64,000 bases of DNA from Pseudomonadota bacterium (GCA_021792975.1 JAJYTR010000001.1:1-64000); one strand, 5' to 3'. Counted from the first letter of the stretch, positions 40,574 to 50,121 are shown. Notes: generated from the sequence alone by a model not told the origin. Numbers and translations are program-made.

Positions 40574-41662
40574 ATGAGCCGCACCTGGAATTTCGCCGCC
40601 GGCCCCGCCGCGATACCCGAGCCGGTTCTGCGTCAGGCGCAGGCCGAACTGCTGGAATGGCGCGATGCGCGCGCCTCGGTCATGGAGATTTCCCATCGTG
40701 GCCGCGCCTTCACCGCGCTGGCCGCGGAGATCGAAGCCGACCTGCGTGCGCTGGCCGGCATCCCGGCGCATTACCGCATCCTGTTCCTGCAGGGCGGAGC
40801 CACACTGCAGTTCGCCCTGCTGGCGATGAATCTCGCACGGCCGGACCAGCACGCGGACTATGTGCTGACCGGCCACTGGAGCGAGAAGGCCGCGCGCGAG
40901 GCGCGCCCCTACGTCGATGTGCGCATCGCCGCCGACGCGCGTGAATCCGGGTACACCGCGCTGCCGTCGCGGGCGGACTGGCGGCTGCATTCCGATGCTG
41001 CCTATGTGCACTACACGCCGAACGAGACCATCCACGGGATCGAGTTCCACGACGTGCCCGAAGTGGATGCCGTGCCGCTGGTGGCCGACTTCTCCTCGAG
41101 CATCCTCTCCGAACCACTGCCGGTACCGCGCTTCGGCATGATCTACGCCGGCGCGCAGAAGAACATCGGACCCGCCGGCCTGACCCTGGTGATCGTGCGC
41201 GAGGATCTGCTGCAGCGCGCCGAGAAGCGGCCGATGGCAGGCATCCTGCGCTACGCCGAGCACGCGGCCCACGAGTCCATGCTCAACACACCCAATACCT
41301 TCGGCTGGTACCTGGCCGGACTGACGTTCAAGTGGATCGCGCTGCAGGGCGGGCTGGCGGCGATAGGCGAGCGCAATGCACGCAAGGCGGACAGCCTCTA
41401 CGACGCCATCGACGGTTCGGGCGGCTTCTACACCAATCCGGTGCAGGCGGCCGCGCGTTCGCGCATGAACGTGCCCTTCTTCCTGCACGACCCGGCGCTG
41501 GAACCCGCTTTCCTGCGCGAATCCGAGCAGGCGGGCCTGCTCGCGCTGAAGGGGCACCGCGCCCTGGGCGGCCTGCGCGCCTCGCTCTACAACGCCATGC
41601 CCCAGGAGGGCGTGGACGCGCTGGTGGCCTTCATGCGCGATTTCCAGCAGCGCCACGGTTGA
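40574..41662 (+). CDS. serC: Phosphoserine aminotransferase
   Basis: PLP enzyme that makes 3-phosphoserine in serine synthesis and also serves pyridoxal phosphate synthesis. 362 residues. It begins [19 protein letters not shown]; substrate motifs include [10 protein letters not shown] and [18 protein letters not shown]. The PLP lysine is in [19 protein letters not shown], and the ending is [18 protein letters not shown]. First enzyme gene of the serC-pheA-aroA-kdsB run, a common gammaproteobacterial cluster. Confidence 0.98.
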   Translation: MSRTWNFAAGPAAIPEPVLRQAQAELLEWRDARASVMEISHRGRAFTALAAEIEADLRALAGIPAHYRILFLQGGATLQFALLAMNLARPDQHADYVLTGHWSEKAAREARPYVDVRIAADARESGYTALPSRADWRLHSDAAYVHYTPNETIHGIEFHDVPEVDAVPLVADFSSSILSEPLPVPRFGMIYAGAQKNIGPAGLTLVIVREDLLQRAEKRPMAGILRYAEHAAHESMLNTPNTFGWYLAGLTFKWIALQGGLAAIGERNARKADSLYDAIDGSGGFYTNPVQAAARSRMNVPFFLHDPALEPAFLRESEQAGLLALKGHRALGGLRASLYNAMPQEGVDALVAFMRDFQQRHG

Positions 41663-41713
41663 ATCGGCGCCGCGCTTCGCGCAGGATGCGGGTTCTTGCC
41701 GCGATGCACCATC

Positions 41714-42835
41714 ATGGCCTCCGATCCCGATCCCGAATCCGCTCCCGCCACGCCGCCGAACGCCAGCCTCGCGCAGGCGCGCGAGCGCATCGATGCCATC
41801 GACCGCGAACTGCAGGCGCTGATCGCCGAGCGCGCGCGCTGGGCGCAGCAGGTGGGCCGCGCCAAGGGGCCGCTGCAGGCGGCCGTGGACTACTACCGCC
41901 CCGAGCGCGAGGCGCAGGTGCTGCGCATGGTGGTCGATCGCAACGGCGGCCCCCTGTCCGATGCCGAACTGGTGCGGCTGTTCCGCGAGATCATGTCGGC
42001 CTGCCTGGCGCAGCAGCAACCCCTGCGCATCGGTTATCTGGGGCCGGAGGGAACCTTCAGCCAGCAGGCCGCGCAGAAGCACTTCGGCCACAGTGCGCAT
42101 CTGCTGCCGCTGGCCAGCGTCGACGAGGTGTTCCAGGAGGTCGAGACCGGCCGTGCCGACTTCGGCATCGTCCCGGTGGAGAATTCCGGCGAGGGCACGC
42201 TGCAGTCGACGCTGGACATGTTCCTCACCTCGCCGCTGAAGATCTGCGGCGAGGTCGAGCTGCGCGTGCGCCAGTACCTGCTGTCGCGCGGCGGCCGGCT
42301 GGAGGACATCGAGCGCGTGTACGGCCATCCGCAGTCGCTGGCGCAGTGCAAGGTGTGGCTGCGCCAGCATCTGCCGACCAGCGCGCGCGTGCCGGTATCC
42401 AGCAATGCCGAGGGCGCCCGCCGTGCCCGCCTGGCCGACGATGCCGCGGCCATCGCCAGCGAGACCGCCGCGCACTTCTACGGTCTGCGCGTGGTGGCCG
42501 GTCCGATCGAGGACCGCGCCGACAACACGACGCGCTTCCTGGTGCTGGGACGGGAGCTGTTCCCCGCCACCGGTCACGACCGCACCTCGCTGCTGGTGTC
42601 GGTGAAGGACCAGCCCGGCGCACTGTTCAACGCCCTGCGTCCCTTCGCCGACCACGGCGTCAGCATGAATCGCATCGAGTCGCGTCCGGCGCACACCGGC
42701 CTCTGGCAGTATGCGTTCTTCATCGACTTGCTGGGCCACGTGGACGATCCGCCCATGCGCGCCGCACTGGACGGGCTGGCGCCGCATGCGGCCGAAATCA
42801 GGGTGCTGGGGTCCTACCCGGTGGCGATTCCGTGA
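41714..42835 (+). CDS. pheA: Bifunctional chorismate mutase/prephenate dehydratase (P-protein)
   Basis: Converts chorismate to phenylpyruvate for phenylalanine synthesis. 373 residues from ATG 41714. Residues about 15-100 are an AroQ chorismate mutase (RERIDAIDRELQALIAERARWAQQVGRAKG). About 105-285 is the prephenate dehydratase (IGYLGPEGTFSQQAAQKHFG, VPVENSGEGTLQSTLDMF and the catalytic TRF in DNTTRFLVLG). The C-terminal ACT domain for feedback inhibition by Phe has GALFNALRPFADHGVSMNRIESRP. The stop overlaps the GTG of aroA. Confidence 0.97.
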   Translation: MASDPDPESAPATPPNASLAQARERIDAIDRELQALIAERARWAQQVGRAKGPLQAAVDYYRPEREAQVLRMVVDRNGGPLSDAELVRLFREIMSACLAQQQPLRIGYLGPEGTFSQQAAQKHFGHSAHLLPLASVDEVFQEVETGRADFGIVPVENSGEGTLQSTLDMFLTSPLKICGEVELRVRQYLLSRGGRLEDIERVYGHPQSLAQCKVWLRQHLPTSARVPVSSNAEGARRARLADDAAAIASETAAHFYGLRVVAGPIEDRADNTTRFLVLGRELFPATGHDRTSLLVSVKDQPGALFNALRPFADHGVSMNRIESRPAHTGLWQYAFFIDLLGHVDDPPMRAALDGLAPHAAEIRVLGSYPVAIP

Positions 42836-44181
42836 GTGCCGCCGCAACCGGTCGGGACGGCGCAGCGGCAACCCGCCGCGACTGGGTCGTGCACCCGGCC
42901 CGTGCGCCGCTGGCGGGCACGCTGGCGGTTCCGGGCGACAAGTCGGTTTCGCATCGCGCGCTGATGCTGGCCGCGCTGGCGGAGGGAACCAGCACCCTGG
43001 AGGGTTTTCTGGAAGGCGAGGATACCTGCGCCACCGCACGTATCCTGCAGCAGTTGGGCGTGCGCGTGGAAACGCCGGAACCGGGCATGCGTGTGGTGTA
43101 CGGCGCCGGGCTGCACGGGCTGCGTGCCAGCGCCGCGCCGCTGGACTGCGGCAACGCCGGTACCGGCATGCGCCTGCTGGCCGGCCTGCTGTCGGGGCAG
43201 CGTTTCGACAGTGTGCTGACCGGCGATGACTCGCTGTCCCGGCGCCCGATGGGCCGTGTCATCGAGCCGCTGGCGGCGATGGGGGCGCGGATCGACAGCC
43301 GTCAGGGCCTGCCGCCGCTGTTCATCCACGGCGATCAGTCCCTGCGCGGTACGCGCCTGCGGACGGCGGTGGCCAGCGCGCAGGTGAAGTCGGCCATCCT
43401 GCTGGCCGGGCTGTACGCCGAGGGCGAAACCGAGGTGACCGAGCCGCAGCCCACGCGCGATTACACCGAACGCATGCTGGAGGCCTTCGGCTGGCCGGTG
43501 CGGTACGGCCCGGGCTGGGCGAAGCTGGACGGCGGCCATGCACTGCGGGCACGGACGGTGCGGGTGCCCGCCGACTTCTCTTCGGCGGCGTTTTTCATCG
43601 TGGCGGCCAGCCTGGTGCCGGGCAGCGAACTGCGGCTACGGGGCGTCGGCCTGAATCCACGACGTACCGGACTGCTCGAGGTGCTGCGCGCGATGGGTGC
43701 CGACATCAGGCTGCACTCGCGCCGGGAGGAGGGGGGCGAGCCGGTCGCCGACCTCCGCGTGCGGCATGCGCCGCTGCATGGGATCGAAGTGCCGTTGCGG
43801 CACGTGCCGGACATGATCGACGAGTTTCCCGTCCTGTTCGTCGCGGCGGCGCTGGCGACGGGCCGCACCGTGGTGCGTGGTGCGGCGGAACTGCGCGTCA
43901 AGGAATCGGACCGCATCGCCGTGATGGCGCGCGCGCTGGCGGAGCTGGGCGTGCCGATCGAGGAGACCGCCGAAGGCGCCGTCATCGAAGGCGGCGGAGA
44001 ACTGCGCGGCGGCTGCGTGGACAGCCGCGGCGATCACCGCTGCGCGATGAGCCTGGCGGTTGCGGCGCTGCGCGCTGCGCAGCCGGTGCGCGTGAGCGAC
44101 TGCGCCAACGTGGCCACCTCGTTCCCGGGTTTCGAAACGCAGGCGCGTGCGGCAGGCATGGTAGTGGAGACTGCCGCGTGA
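42832..44181 (+). CDS. aroA: 3-phosphoshikimate 1-carboxyvinyltransferase (EPSP synthase)
   Basis: Sixth step of the shikimate pathway. The track ORF begins inside serC; the likely start is GTG 42832, overlapping the pheA stop (GTGA), giving 449 residues. The body begins at VHPARAPLAGTLAVPGDKSVSHRALMLAALAEG. Key motifs are LDCGNAGTGMRLLAGLLSG, GDDSLSRRPMGRVIEPL, and RVKESDRIAVMARALAELG. The N-terminal 20 residues are a short extension of low complexity. The GDKSVSHRA and NAGTG pattern is that of the class common in Xanthomonadales and alphaproteobacteria. Its stop overlaps the kdsB start. Confidence 0.96.
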   Translation: MSAAATGRDGAAATRRDWVVHPARAPLAGTLAVPGDKSVSHRALMLAALAEGTSTLEGFLEGEDTCATARILQQLGVRVETPEPGMRVVYGAGLHGLRASAAPLDCGNAGTGMRLLAGLLSGQRFDSVLTGDDSLSRRPMGRVIEPLAAMGARIDSRQGLPPLFIHGDQSLRGTRLRTAVASAQVKSAILLAGLYAEGETEVTEPQPTRDYTERMLEAFGWPVRYGPGWAKLDGGHALRARTVRVPADFSSAAFFIVAASLVPGSELRLRGVGLNPRRTGLLEVLRAMGADIRLHSRREEGGEPVADLRVRHAPLHGIEVPLRHVPDMIDEFPVLFVAAALATGRTVVRGAAELRVKESDRIAVMARALAELGVPIEETAEGAVIEGGGELRGGCVDSRGDHRCAMSLAVAALRAAQPVRVSDCANVATSFPGFETQARAAGMVVETAA

Positions 44182-44951
44182 GCCGCACCGCACCGTTCAT
44201 CGTGGTCATCCCGGCGCGCTACGGCTCGACGCGACTGCCCGGCAAGCCATTGCGGCTGCTGGGCGGCCAGCCGCTGATCCGTCGGGTGGCGATGCGGGCG
44301 CTGGAGCTGGGTGCCGCGGAGGTCGTGCTGGCCACCGACGACGCGCGTATCGCCGCCGCGGTCGAAGGCCTGGACCTGCGCGTGGTGATGACCAGGCGCG
44401 ATCATGCCTCCGGCAGCGACCGCCTGGCCGAATGCGCGCAACGCTGCGCGTGGGAGGACCAGCGCATCGTGGTCAACCTGCAGGGCGACGAACCGTTCGT
44501 GCCGGCCGGCGCCGTGCACGACGTGGTGGCGGCCCTGGCCGCGGACACGGCGCCCATGGCCACGCTGGCCGCGCCGCTGGTCTCGGCCACGGAATGGTTC
44601 GATCCCGGCGTGGTGAAGGTGGTGTGCGACACGCAGGGACGGGCGCTGTATTTCAGCCGCGCGCCGCTGCCGTGGGCACGCGACGCCCTGGCGCAGGGTC
44701 GCGGAACGCTGCCTGCCGGTGTGCCGTTGCTGCGGCACATCGGTCTGTACGCCTACCGCGCGGGCTTTCTGCGCCGGTTCGCCGGCCTGCCGTCCACGCC
44801 GCTCGAGCGCGCCGAGGCGCTCGAGCAGCTGCGCGCGCTCGAGCATGGCCATGCCATCCGGGTGGCGATCGCCACCTCGGCATTCCCGCCGGGCATCGAT
44901 ACGCCCGAGGATCTGACGCGTGCCGAGGCCTTTCTGGCCGCCGCCGGTTGA
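44178..44951 (+). CDS. kdsB: 3-deoxy-manno-octulosonate cytidylyltransferase
   Basis: Activates KDO as CMP-KDO for lipopolysaccharide core assembly. 257 residues from GTG 44178, overlapping the aroA stop by four bases. Nucleotide-binding motif VVIPARYGSTRLPGKPLRLLGG at the start; other family blocks are VVLATDDARI, DHASGSDRLAEC, IVVNLQGDEPFVP, HIGLYAYRAGFLRRF and the ending GIDTPEDLTRAEAFL. Completes the serC-pheA-aroA-kdsB block and implies a KDO-containing outer membrane. Confidence 0.97.
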   Translation: MSRTAPFIVVIPARYGSTRLPGKPLRLLGGQPLIRRVAMRALELGAAEVVLATDDARIAAAVEGLDLRVVMTRRDHASGSDRLAECAQRCAWEDQRIVVNLQGDEPFVPAGAVHDVVAALAADTAPMATLAAPLVSATEWFDPGVVKVVCDTQGRALYFSRAPLPWARDALAQGRGTLPAGVPLLRHIGLYAYRAGFLRRFAGLPSTPLERAEALEQLRALEHGHAIRVAIATSAFPPGIDTPEDLTRAEAFLAAAG

Positions 44952-45020
44952 GCTCTGCTGCGGCGGTCCCGACAGCGCATTACCATGCCTGCAGCACCGC
45001 ACGCGCCGAGGGGGAATGTC

Positions 45021-46454
45021 GTGTCCGCCGCCATCGCCGCCCGCAGTTCCCGCGCTCCGGTACCCGATTGGGTCAACACGCACGTGCACCACCGCTTCGA
45101 GGATTTCCTCGGCCGGGTGGTGATCCTGCTGTTCTGGAACAGCGAGGATATCCACAGTATCAACCTGCTGCCGCAACTGACGCGCCTGGCCGGACGCTTC
45201 CACGACGGCGTGGTGCTGCTGGCCATCCATACGCCGCGTTACGCCGCGCAGCGGCAAAGCGCCACCCTGGCGCAGGCGGCGCGGCGCCTGCATCTGCGCG
45301 TGCCGGTGGCCAACGATGCCGACTGGGCACAATGGCGTGCCTGGGGCATCGAGGCCTGGCCCAGTGCCGTGATCCTGGACTGCAGCGGGCAGGTGGCGCG
45401 GGTTCTGCAGGGCGAGAGCCTGGCCGATGACCTCGATGTCCTGGTGACCCGCCTGCTGGACGACGCCGCGGCGCGCGACCTCCGGCGCTTCGATGCCGCG
45501 CCCGCGGTCGAACGTAGCGGTGCGCAGACGGCACTGCGCGCGCCTGGCGGCATCGCGTTCGGCGAGCAGCGTCTGTTCGTCAGTGACAGCGGGCATAACC
45601 GCATCCTCGAGTGCACGCCGGACGGGCGCGTGCTGAGGCAGTTCGGCTCGGGTACCCCGGGTTACTGGGACGGCAGTCAGCACGACGCCGGCTTCAACGA
45701 TCCGCAGGGCCTGGCGCTGGTCGGAGAGGCACTGTACGTCGCCGATCGCGGCAATCATGCGGTACGGCGCATCCGCCTGGCGTCGGGCCAGGTCGAAACC
45801 GTGCTCGGTCGCGGCCGCCTGGGCTACGACACGCCGCAATCCGATCCGTCGCCGACGCAGCTGGCGGTCAGCGCGCCGCAGGCGGTGCTGGTGCGTGACA
45901 ATCTGCTGTACACCGCGCTGGCGGGTCAGCACCAGGTCTGGCGCACCGACCTGGGCAATCGCGAGAGCACCTGCGTGGCTGGATCAGGGCAGGCGGCATG
46001 TACCGACGGCCCCGCGCTGGAAGCCGGCCTGGTGCAGCCCTCGGCGCTGGCGCTGTACGCGGGCCTGCTGCTGATCGCGGATGCCGGCGGCAACGCCTTG
46101 CGCGGTCTGCGCCTGGCGGATGGCCAGTTGCTTACGCTGGCGGGCACGGGCCCATGGCCCGGTCCGGCGGCCGCGGCGGCGGATGCCGCCACCGTGCTGC
46201 AGTCTCCCGCAGGGGTCGCGGTGGACACCGGCGGCAACGTCTATGTGGCCGATACGCTGGGCGGCCGCATCGTGCGCCTCGCCGCAGGCAATCGCGGTGC
46301 CTGGAAAGCCGAGACGCTGGCCGATGCGCTGCAGGAGCCGGGAGCAATCACCGCGCAGGGGCGCGTGCTTTGGGCAGCCGAACGGTACGCGCACGCCGTG
46401 CTGCGCATCGATCTGGACAGCGGTGCCGTGCACCGGATCGCCATCGGCACCTGA
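45021..46454 (+). CDS. Thioredoxin-like plus NHL-repeat protein (NHLRC2-like)
   Basis: Start taken as GTG 45021, which has GGGGGA seven bases upstream (477 residues); ATG 44985 is the alternative. Residues about 20-150 form a thioredoxin-like fold (GRVVILLFWNSEDIHSINLLPQLTRLAGRF and WPSAVILDCSGQVARVLQG), but the redox Cys-x-x-Cys is replaced by SEDIHS. From about 170 onward are NHL beta-propeller repeats (LRAPGGIAFGEQRLFVSDSGHNRILE, FNDPQGLALVGEALYVADRGNHAVRRIRL, QSPAGVAVDTGGNVYVADTLGGRIVRL). No signal peptide is evident. The domain order matches NHLRC2-type proteins, whose function in bacteria is not established. Confidence 0.83.
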   Translation: MSAAIAARSSRAPVPDWVNTHVHHRFEDFLGRVVILLFWNSEDIHSINLLPQLTRLAGRFHDGVVLLAIHTPRYAAQRQSATLAQAARRLHLRVPVANDADWAQWRAWGIEAWPSAVILDCSGQVARVLQGESLADDLDVLVTRLLDDAAARDLRRFDAAPAVERSGAQTALRAPGGIAFGEQRLFVSDSGHNRILECTPDGRVLRQFGSGTPGYWDGSQHDAGFNDPQGLALVGEALYVADRGNHAVRRIRLASGQVETVLGRGRLGYDTPQSDPSPTQLAVSAPQAVLVRDNLLYTALAGQHQVWRTDLGNRESTCVAGSGQAACTDGPALEAGLVQPSALALYAGLLLIADAGGNALRGLRLADGQLLTLAGTGPWPGPAAAAADAATVLQSPAGVAVDTGGNVYVADTLGGRIVRLAAGNRGAWKAETLADALQEPGAITAQGRVLWAAERYAHAVLRIDLDSGAVHRIAIGT

Positions 46455-46500
46455 CCGCACGGCATGCGGTCCGTGCAGGGCACGGTCTTAGAATCGCAAC

Positions 46501-48327
46501 ATGCAGTCGCAGCCATCCGCTTTCGACGGCCGTGCGTTCGTCGCCACGCTGACACGTGCGCCGGGCGTCTACCGCATGTACGACGGGCACGATGGCTTGC
46601 TGTACGTGGGCAAGGCGGGAAATCTGCGCAGGCGCGTCAACAGCTATTTCATGCGCCCGCCGATGGAGCCGCGGATCGCCGCGATGGTGGCGCAGGTGGC
46701 GCGCATGGAAACCACCGTCACCCGCACCGAGAGCGAGGCACTGATGCTGGAGGCGCAGCTGATCAAACAGCTGCGGCCCCGCTACAACATCCTGCTGCGT
46801 GATGGCAAAAGCTACCCCTGGGTGCTGCTGACCGCGCAGCACGAGTACCCGCGCATGGCCTACCATCGCGGTGCGCGAGATCCCGCGGGCGAGTACTTCG
46901 GTCCCTTTCCCAGCAGTGGTGCGGTGCGCGAGAGCCTCAACCTGCTGCACAAGCTGTTTCACCTGCGCGGCTGCGAGGACAGTTTTTTCCGCAGCCGCAC
47001 GCGGCCCTGCCTGCAGCATCAGATCGGCCGCTGCAGCGCACCCTGCGTCGGCCTGATCAGCCCGCAGGAGTACGCGCAGGATGTGCGCCATGTGCGCATG
47101 TTCCTGCAGGGCCGCAGCAGCGCGATCATCGACGAACTCTCCGCGACCATGCGTGCGGCCAGTGCCGCGCAGCGTTTCGAGCAGGCCGCGCATCTGCGCG
47201 ACCAGGTCCAGGCTCTGCGCAGCCTGCAGAGCGCGCATTACGTCAATGGCGCCAGCGCCGACATGGACGTCCTTGCCTGCGCCATCCGCGGCGAAAGCGC
47301 CTGCGTCAGCGTGCTGTTTTTCCGCAATGGCATGGCGCTGGGTTCACGCGATTTCTTTCCACGGCTGGGGGTGGAGACGCCCACGCCCGGCGCCCTGCTG
47401 GCGCAATTCATCGCCCAGTACTACGGCGAGCATCTGCCGCCCGCCGAGCTGGTGCTGGCGCATGCGCCCGAGCAGGCCGGACTGCTGGCCGAAGCGCTGT
47501 CGACCCGGCGCGGGCATGCCGTGCAGATCAAGAGCCAGGTGCGCGGCGACCGCGCGCGCTTCATCGAACTGGCCATCCGCAATGCCGAAGCCGGACTGGC
47601 AGCGCGCCTGGCCAGCCGGCAGACACTGGATGCGCGCTTCGCCGATCTCACCCGTCTGCTGGGCCTGGAACAGCCGCCCGCACGCATCGAATGCTTCGAC
47701 ATCAGCCATACCCGCGGCGAAGCCACGGTGGCGTCCTGCGTAGTCTTCGGCCGCGAGGGCCCAATGAAGGGGCACTACCGCAGGTTCAATATCGTCGGCA
47801 CTGCCGGCGACGACTACGCCGCCATGGAACAGGCGTTGACACGCCGTTTCCGCCGTGCCGCACAAGGTGGCGAATGGTCCGGTCCCGACCTGCTGCTGAT
47901 CGACGGCGGCGCCGGGCAGGTGGCGCGCGCGCAGCAAGTACTGGCTGCACTGGACGTCCGCGGCCTGCCGATCGTCGGCGTAGCCAAGGGGCCGGCGCGC
48001 CGCAGCGGCGAGGAAACCCTGGTGCTGGCGCACGGCCGCGGCGAATTGCATCCGGGCAGCACCTCGCCGGCGCTGCAGCTGATCGATGCCGTGCGTGACG
48101 AGGCCCACCGGTTCGCCATCGGCGCGCACCGCCGCCGGCGCGAAGCCGCACGCGAACGCAGCGTGCTGCAGGAGATTCCAGGCATCGGACCGCGACGCCG
48201 GCGGGCTCTGCTGGACGCCTTCGGCGGGCTGGCCGGACTGCAGGCCGCGGGGGTCGAGGAGATCGCCCGCGTCAACGGCATCGACCGCGCGCTGGCCGGG
48301 CGCATCTACGCGGCGCTGCACGACTGA
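46501..48327 (+). CDS. uvrC: Excinuclease ABC subunit C
   Basis: Makes both incisions in nucleotide-excision repair with UvrB. 608 residues. GIY-YIG nuclease at the start (APGVYRMYDGHDGLLYVGKAGNLRRRVNSYF), a Cys cluster (RTRPCLQHQIGRCSAPCVGLI), a UvrBC helical hairpin around 200-240, an RNase H-like endonuclease (IECFDISHTRGEATVASCVVF, DLLLIDGGAGQVARAQQVL), and a terminal helix-hairpin-helix pair (IPGIGPRRRRALLDAFGGLAGLQAAGVEEIARVNGI). A TAGAAT box at 46489-46494 ends six bases from the ATG. Followed by pgsA, the conserved gammaproteobacterial pair. Confidence 0.98.
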   Translation: MQSQPSAFDGRAFVATLTRAPGVYRMYDGHDGLLYVGKAGNLRRRVNSYFMRPPMEPRIAAMVAQVARMETTVTRTESEALMLEAQLIKQLRPRYNILLRDGKSYPWVLLTAQHEYPRMAYHRGARDPAGEYFGPFPSSGAVRESLNLLHKLFHLRGCEDSFFRSRTRPCLQHQIGRCSAPCVGLISPQEYAQDVRHVRMFLQGRSSAIIDELSATMRAASAAQRFEQAAHLRDQVQALRSLQSAHYVNGASADMDVLACAIRGESACVSVLFFRNGMALGSRDFFPRLGVETPTPGALLAQFIAQYYGEHLPPAELVLAHAPEQAGLLAEALSTRRGHAVQIKSQVRGDRARFIELAIRNAEAGLAARLASRQTLDARFADLTRLLGLEQPPARIECFDISHTRGEATVASCVVFGREGPMKGHYRRFNIVGTAGDDYAAMEQALTRRFRRAAQGGEWSGPDLLLIDGGAGQVARAQQVLAALDVRGLPIVGVAKGPARRSGEETLVLAHGRGELHPGSTSPALQLIDAVRDEAHRFAIGAHRRRREAARERSVLQEIPGIGPRRRRALLDAFGGLAGLQAAGVEEIARVNGIDRALAGRIYAALHD

Positions 48328-48376
48328 CGGAACGCGGCGGCGCGTGCCACACTCGCCCATCGCCGAAGCCGACCCC

Positions 48377-48952
48377 ATGCGCATCAACCTCCCGACCTGG
48401 CTCACCCTGTTCCGCATCCTGCTGTTGCCGGTGATCGTGCTGGCCTTCTACATGCCATGGCGCTGGTCCAGCGTGGCCGCGGCCGCGGTCTTCGTGGCCG
48501 CTGCGCTGACCGACTGGCTGGACGGATGGCTGGCACGCCGGCTGGACCAGATCTCGCCCTTCGGCACCTTTCTCGATCCGGTTGCCGACAAGCTGATGGT
48601 GACAGTGACCTTGTTTCTACTCGTGGCCGATCATCCCAGCGCGTTGCTGGCTCTGACCGCCGCGGTCATCGTCGGCCGGGAGATCGGGGTGTCGGCGCTG
48701 CGCGAGTGGATGGCCGAACTCGGCGAGGGCGGCCGTGTGCGCGTGCGCCTGATGGGCAAGCTGAAAACCGTGGTGCAGTTCGTCGCCATCGTCGTCCTGC
48801 TGATCGAGCATGATGACGGCACCCTGCGCCTGTACAGGGTCGGAGAGAGCCTGCTTCTGCTTGCGGCGGCACTGACGCTGTTGTCGGGAGCCGCCTATCT
48901 GCGCGCCGCGTGGCCGTCCCTGCTGGGCGGGCGCCCCGGCGGCGGGGGTTGA
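48377..48952 (+). CDS. pgsA: CDP-diacylglycerol--glycerol-3-phosphate 3-phosphatidyltransferase
   Basis: Makes phosphatidylglycerophosphate, the committed step to phosphatidylglycerol and cardiolipin, in the inner membrane. 191 residues from ATG 48377 (MRINLPTWLTLFRILLLPVIV); the track start lies inside uvrC. The CDP-alcohol phosphotransferase motif DG-x2-AR-x8-G-x3-D-x3-D is complete: DWLDGWLARRLDQISPFGTFLDPVADK. Four to five membrane segments follow. The TGA stop overlaps the -35 box of the tRNA-Gly promoter. Confidence 0.96.
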   Translation: MRINLPTWLTLFRILLLPVIVLAFYMPWRWSSVAAAAVFVAAALTDWLDGWLARRLDQISPFGTFLDPVADKLMVTVTLFLLVADHPSALLALTAAVIVGREIGVSALREWMAELGEGGRVRVRLMGKLKTVVQFVAIVVLLIEHDDGTLRLYRVGESLLLLAAALTLLSGAAYLRAAWPSLLGGRPGGGG

Positions 48953-48976
48953 CAGTCCCCGGCCCGGATTTACAAT
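48949..48976 (+). promoter_or_regulatory. Near-consensus sigma-70 promoter for tRNA-Gly
   Basis: TTGACA (48949-48954), 16 bp, TACAAT (48971-48976); the tRNA begins 13 bases after the -10 box. The -35 box contains the pgsA stop codon. Confidence 0.8.
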
Positions 48977-48988
48977 CCCGCTTCTCGC

Positions 48989-49064
<76 letters not shown>

Positions 49065-49072
49065 GTTCCTGC

Positions 49073-49101
49073 AAAACCTCGGCAGTCCGAGGTTTTGTTT
49101 T
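49073..49101 (+). terminator. Rho-independent terminator between tRNA-Gly and tRNA-Cys
   Basis: AAAACCTCGG-CAGT-CCGAGGTTTT, a perfect 10-bp stem with a 4-nt loop, followed by GTTTT. Suggests that tRNA-Cys and tRNA-Leu have their own promoter, though the hairpin is weak in G-C at its base. Confidence 0.85.
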
Positions 49102-49148
49102 ATCCGGATCCGCCGCACAATGCCGCTGCCGCGGGGCGGGTGAACCGA

Positions 49149-49222
49149 GGCCAGGTGGCAGAGTGGTTATGCAGCGGCCTGCAAAGCCGTGTACGCCGGT
49201 TCAATTCCGACCCTGGCCTCCA
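49149..49222 (+). tRNA. tRNA-Cys (anticodon GCA)
   Basis: 74 nt; acceptor GGCCAGG/CCTGGCC, discriminator T, CCA encoded; anticodon loop CTGCAAA reads GCA; T-arm contains GGTTCAATTCC. Confidence 0.96.
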
Positions 49223-49256
49223 TCTTCCGCGATCCACACGCCGCAGCTCCGGCCAT

Positions 49257-49340
49257 GCCCGGGTGGCGAAATCGGTAGACGCAGCGGACTTAAAATCCGC
49301 AGGCCGCAAGGCCGTGCCGGTTCGAGTCCGGCTCCGGGCA
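49257..49340 (+). tRNA. tRNA-Leu (anticodon UAA)
   Basis: Class II tRNA; acceptor GCCCGGG pairs with TCCGGGC (one G-U pair), discriminator A; anticodon arm GCGGA-CTTAAAA-TCCGC reads TAA; long variable arm AGGCCGCAAGGCCGT. Unlike the other tRNAs in the window no CCA is encoded (TAC follows the discriminator), so CCA must be added by the nucleotidyltransferase. Confidence 0.95.
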
Positions 49341-49394
49341 TACCCCCTGCGGCCATGCGGCTGCGGGATCGCGCGGGTGTGACCATCCGCAGGC

Positions 49395-49424
49395 TTGACC
49401 GCAGCGGCGACGCCTGCCTATGGT
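49395..49424 (+). promoter_or_regulatory. Candidate promoter for the UvrY/GacA-type regulator gene
   Basis: TTGACC (49395-49400), 18 bp, TATGGT (49419-49424), 28 bp before the ATG. Confidence 0.5.
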
Positions 49425-49452
49425 GCCGGCGGGGGCCTGCGGGGATGCGGCG

Positions 49453-50121
49453 ATGATTCGGCTGGTGCTGGTGGATGACCACGAGCTGGTGCGCACCGGG
49501 TTCAAGCTGATCCTGGGTCAGCACAGCGACATCCAGATCATCGGCGAGGCGGCCAGTGCGGAGGAGGGGCTACGTCTGATCCGCACGCAGAATCCGGACG
49601 TCGCGCTGGTGGATGTGCACATGCCCGGCATGAGCGGCATCGAGCTCACCGAACGCGCGCTGCGCTCGCAGTTGCCGACGCGCATCATCATCTTGACGGT
49701 AGTCAGCGACGCGCGCTTCCCGCGCCGCCTGCTCGAGGCCGGCGCGATGGGCTATCTGACCAAAGGCTGTGCCACCGAAGAGCTGCTCGCCGCGATCCGC
49801 CAGGTGGCCGCCGGACGGCGCTATCTCGCCCCCGACGTGGCTCAGCAGCTGGCGCTGGCCACGCTGGACGGTGGCGGATCGCCCTTCGAACAGCTCTCCG
49901 CGAGGGAGCTGGAGGTGGCGATGATGCTGGTGCGCGGCAAGCCGGTCTTCCGCATCGCCGAGCAGCTGCATCTGAGCCCCAAGACCGTTTCCACCTACAA
50001 GCAGCGTCTGATGACCAAGCTCGAAGTGGAGAACCTCATCGCGCTGGCGCACCTCATGGAGGCGTACAGTCTGATCGAACCGCGCGGTGGATTGCAGGCC
50101 GCCGCAACGGCGAGCGCCTGA
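49453..50121 (+). CDS. Response regulator of the UvrY/GacA (NarL/FixJ) type
   Basis: 222 residues from ATG 49453 ([21 protein letters not shown]). Receiver domain with acidic pair DD near residue 8, phospho-acceptor Asp in [13 protein letters not shown] (about 54), Thr in ILTVVSDA and Lys in GYLTKG. C-terminal LuxR-type [57 protein letters not shown]. In gammaproteobacteria this regulator, paired with BarA/GacS, activates CsrB-type small RNAs and its gene normally precedes uvrC; here it follows the tRNA cluster behind uvrC-pgsA. The sensor kinase is not in the window. Naming as uvrY or gacA is by similarity and context. Confidence 0.9.
   Translation: MIRLVLVDDHELVRTGFKLILGQHSDIQIIGEAASAEEGLRLIRTQNPDVALVDVHMPGMSGIELTERALRSQLPTRIIILTVVSDARFPRRLLEAGAMGYLTKGCATEELLAAIRQVAAGRRYLAPDVAQQLALATLDGGGSPFEQLSARELEVAMMLVRGKPVFRIAEQLHLSPKTVSTYKQRLMTKLEVENLIALAHLMEAYSLIEPRGGLQAAATASA

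Noticed and set aside
36548-43039. Minus-strand ORF of 2163 codons
   Set aside because: It lies antisense to clpA, serC, pheA and neighbours; in a GC-rich genome the frame opposite real codons often lacks stops. Composition is rich in H, R, Q and A with no domain.
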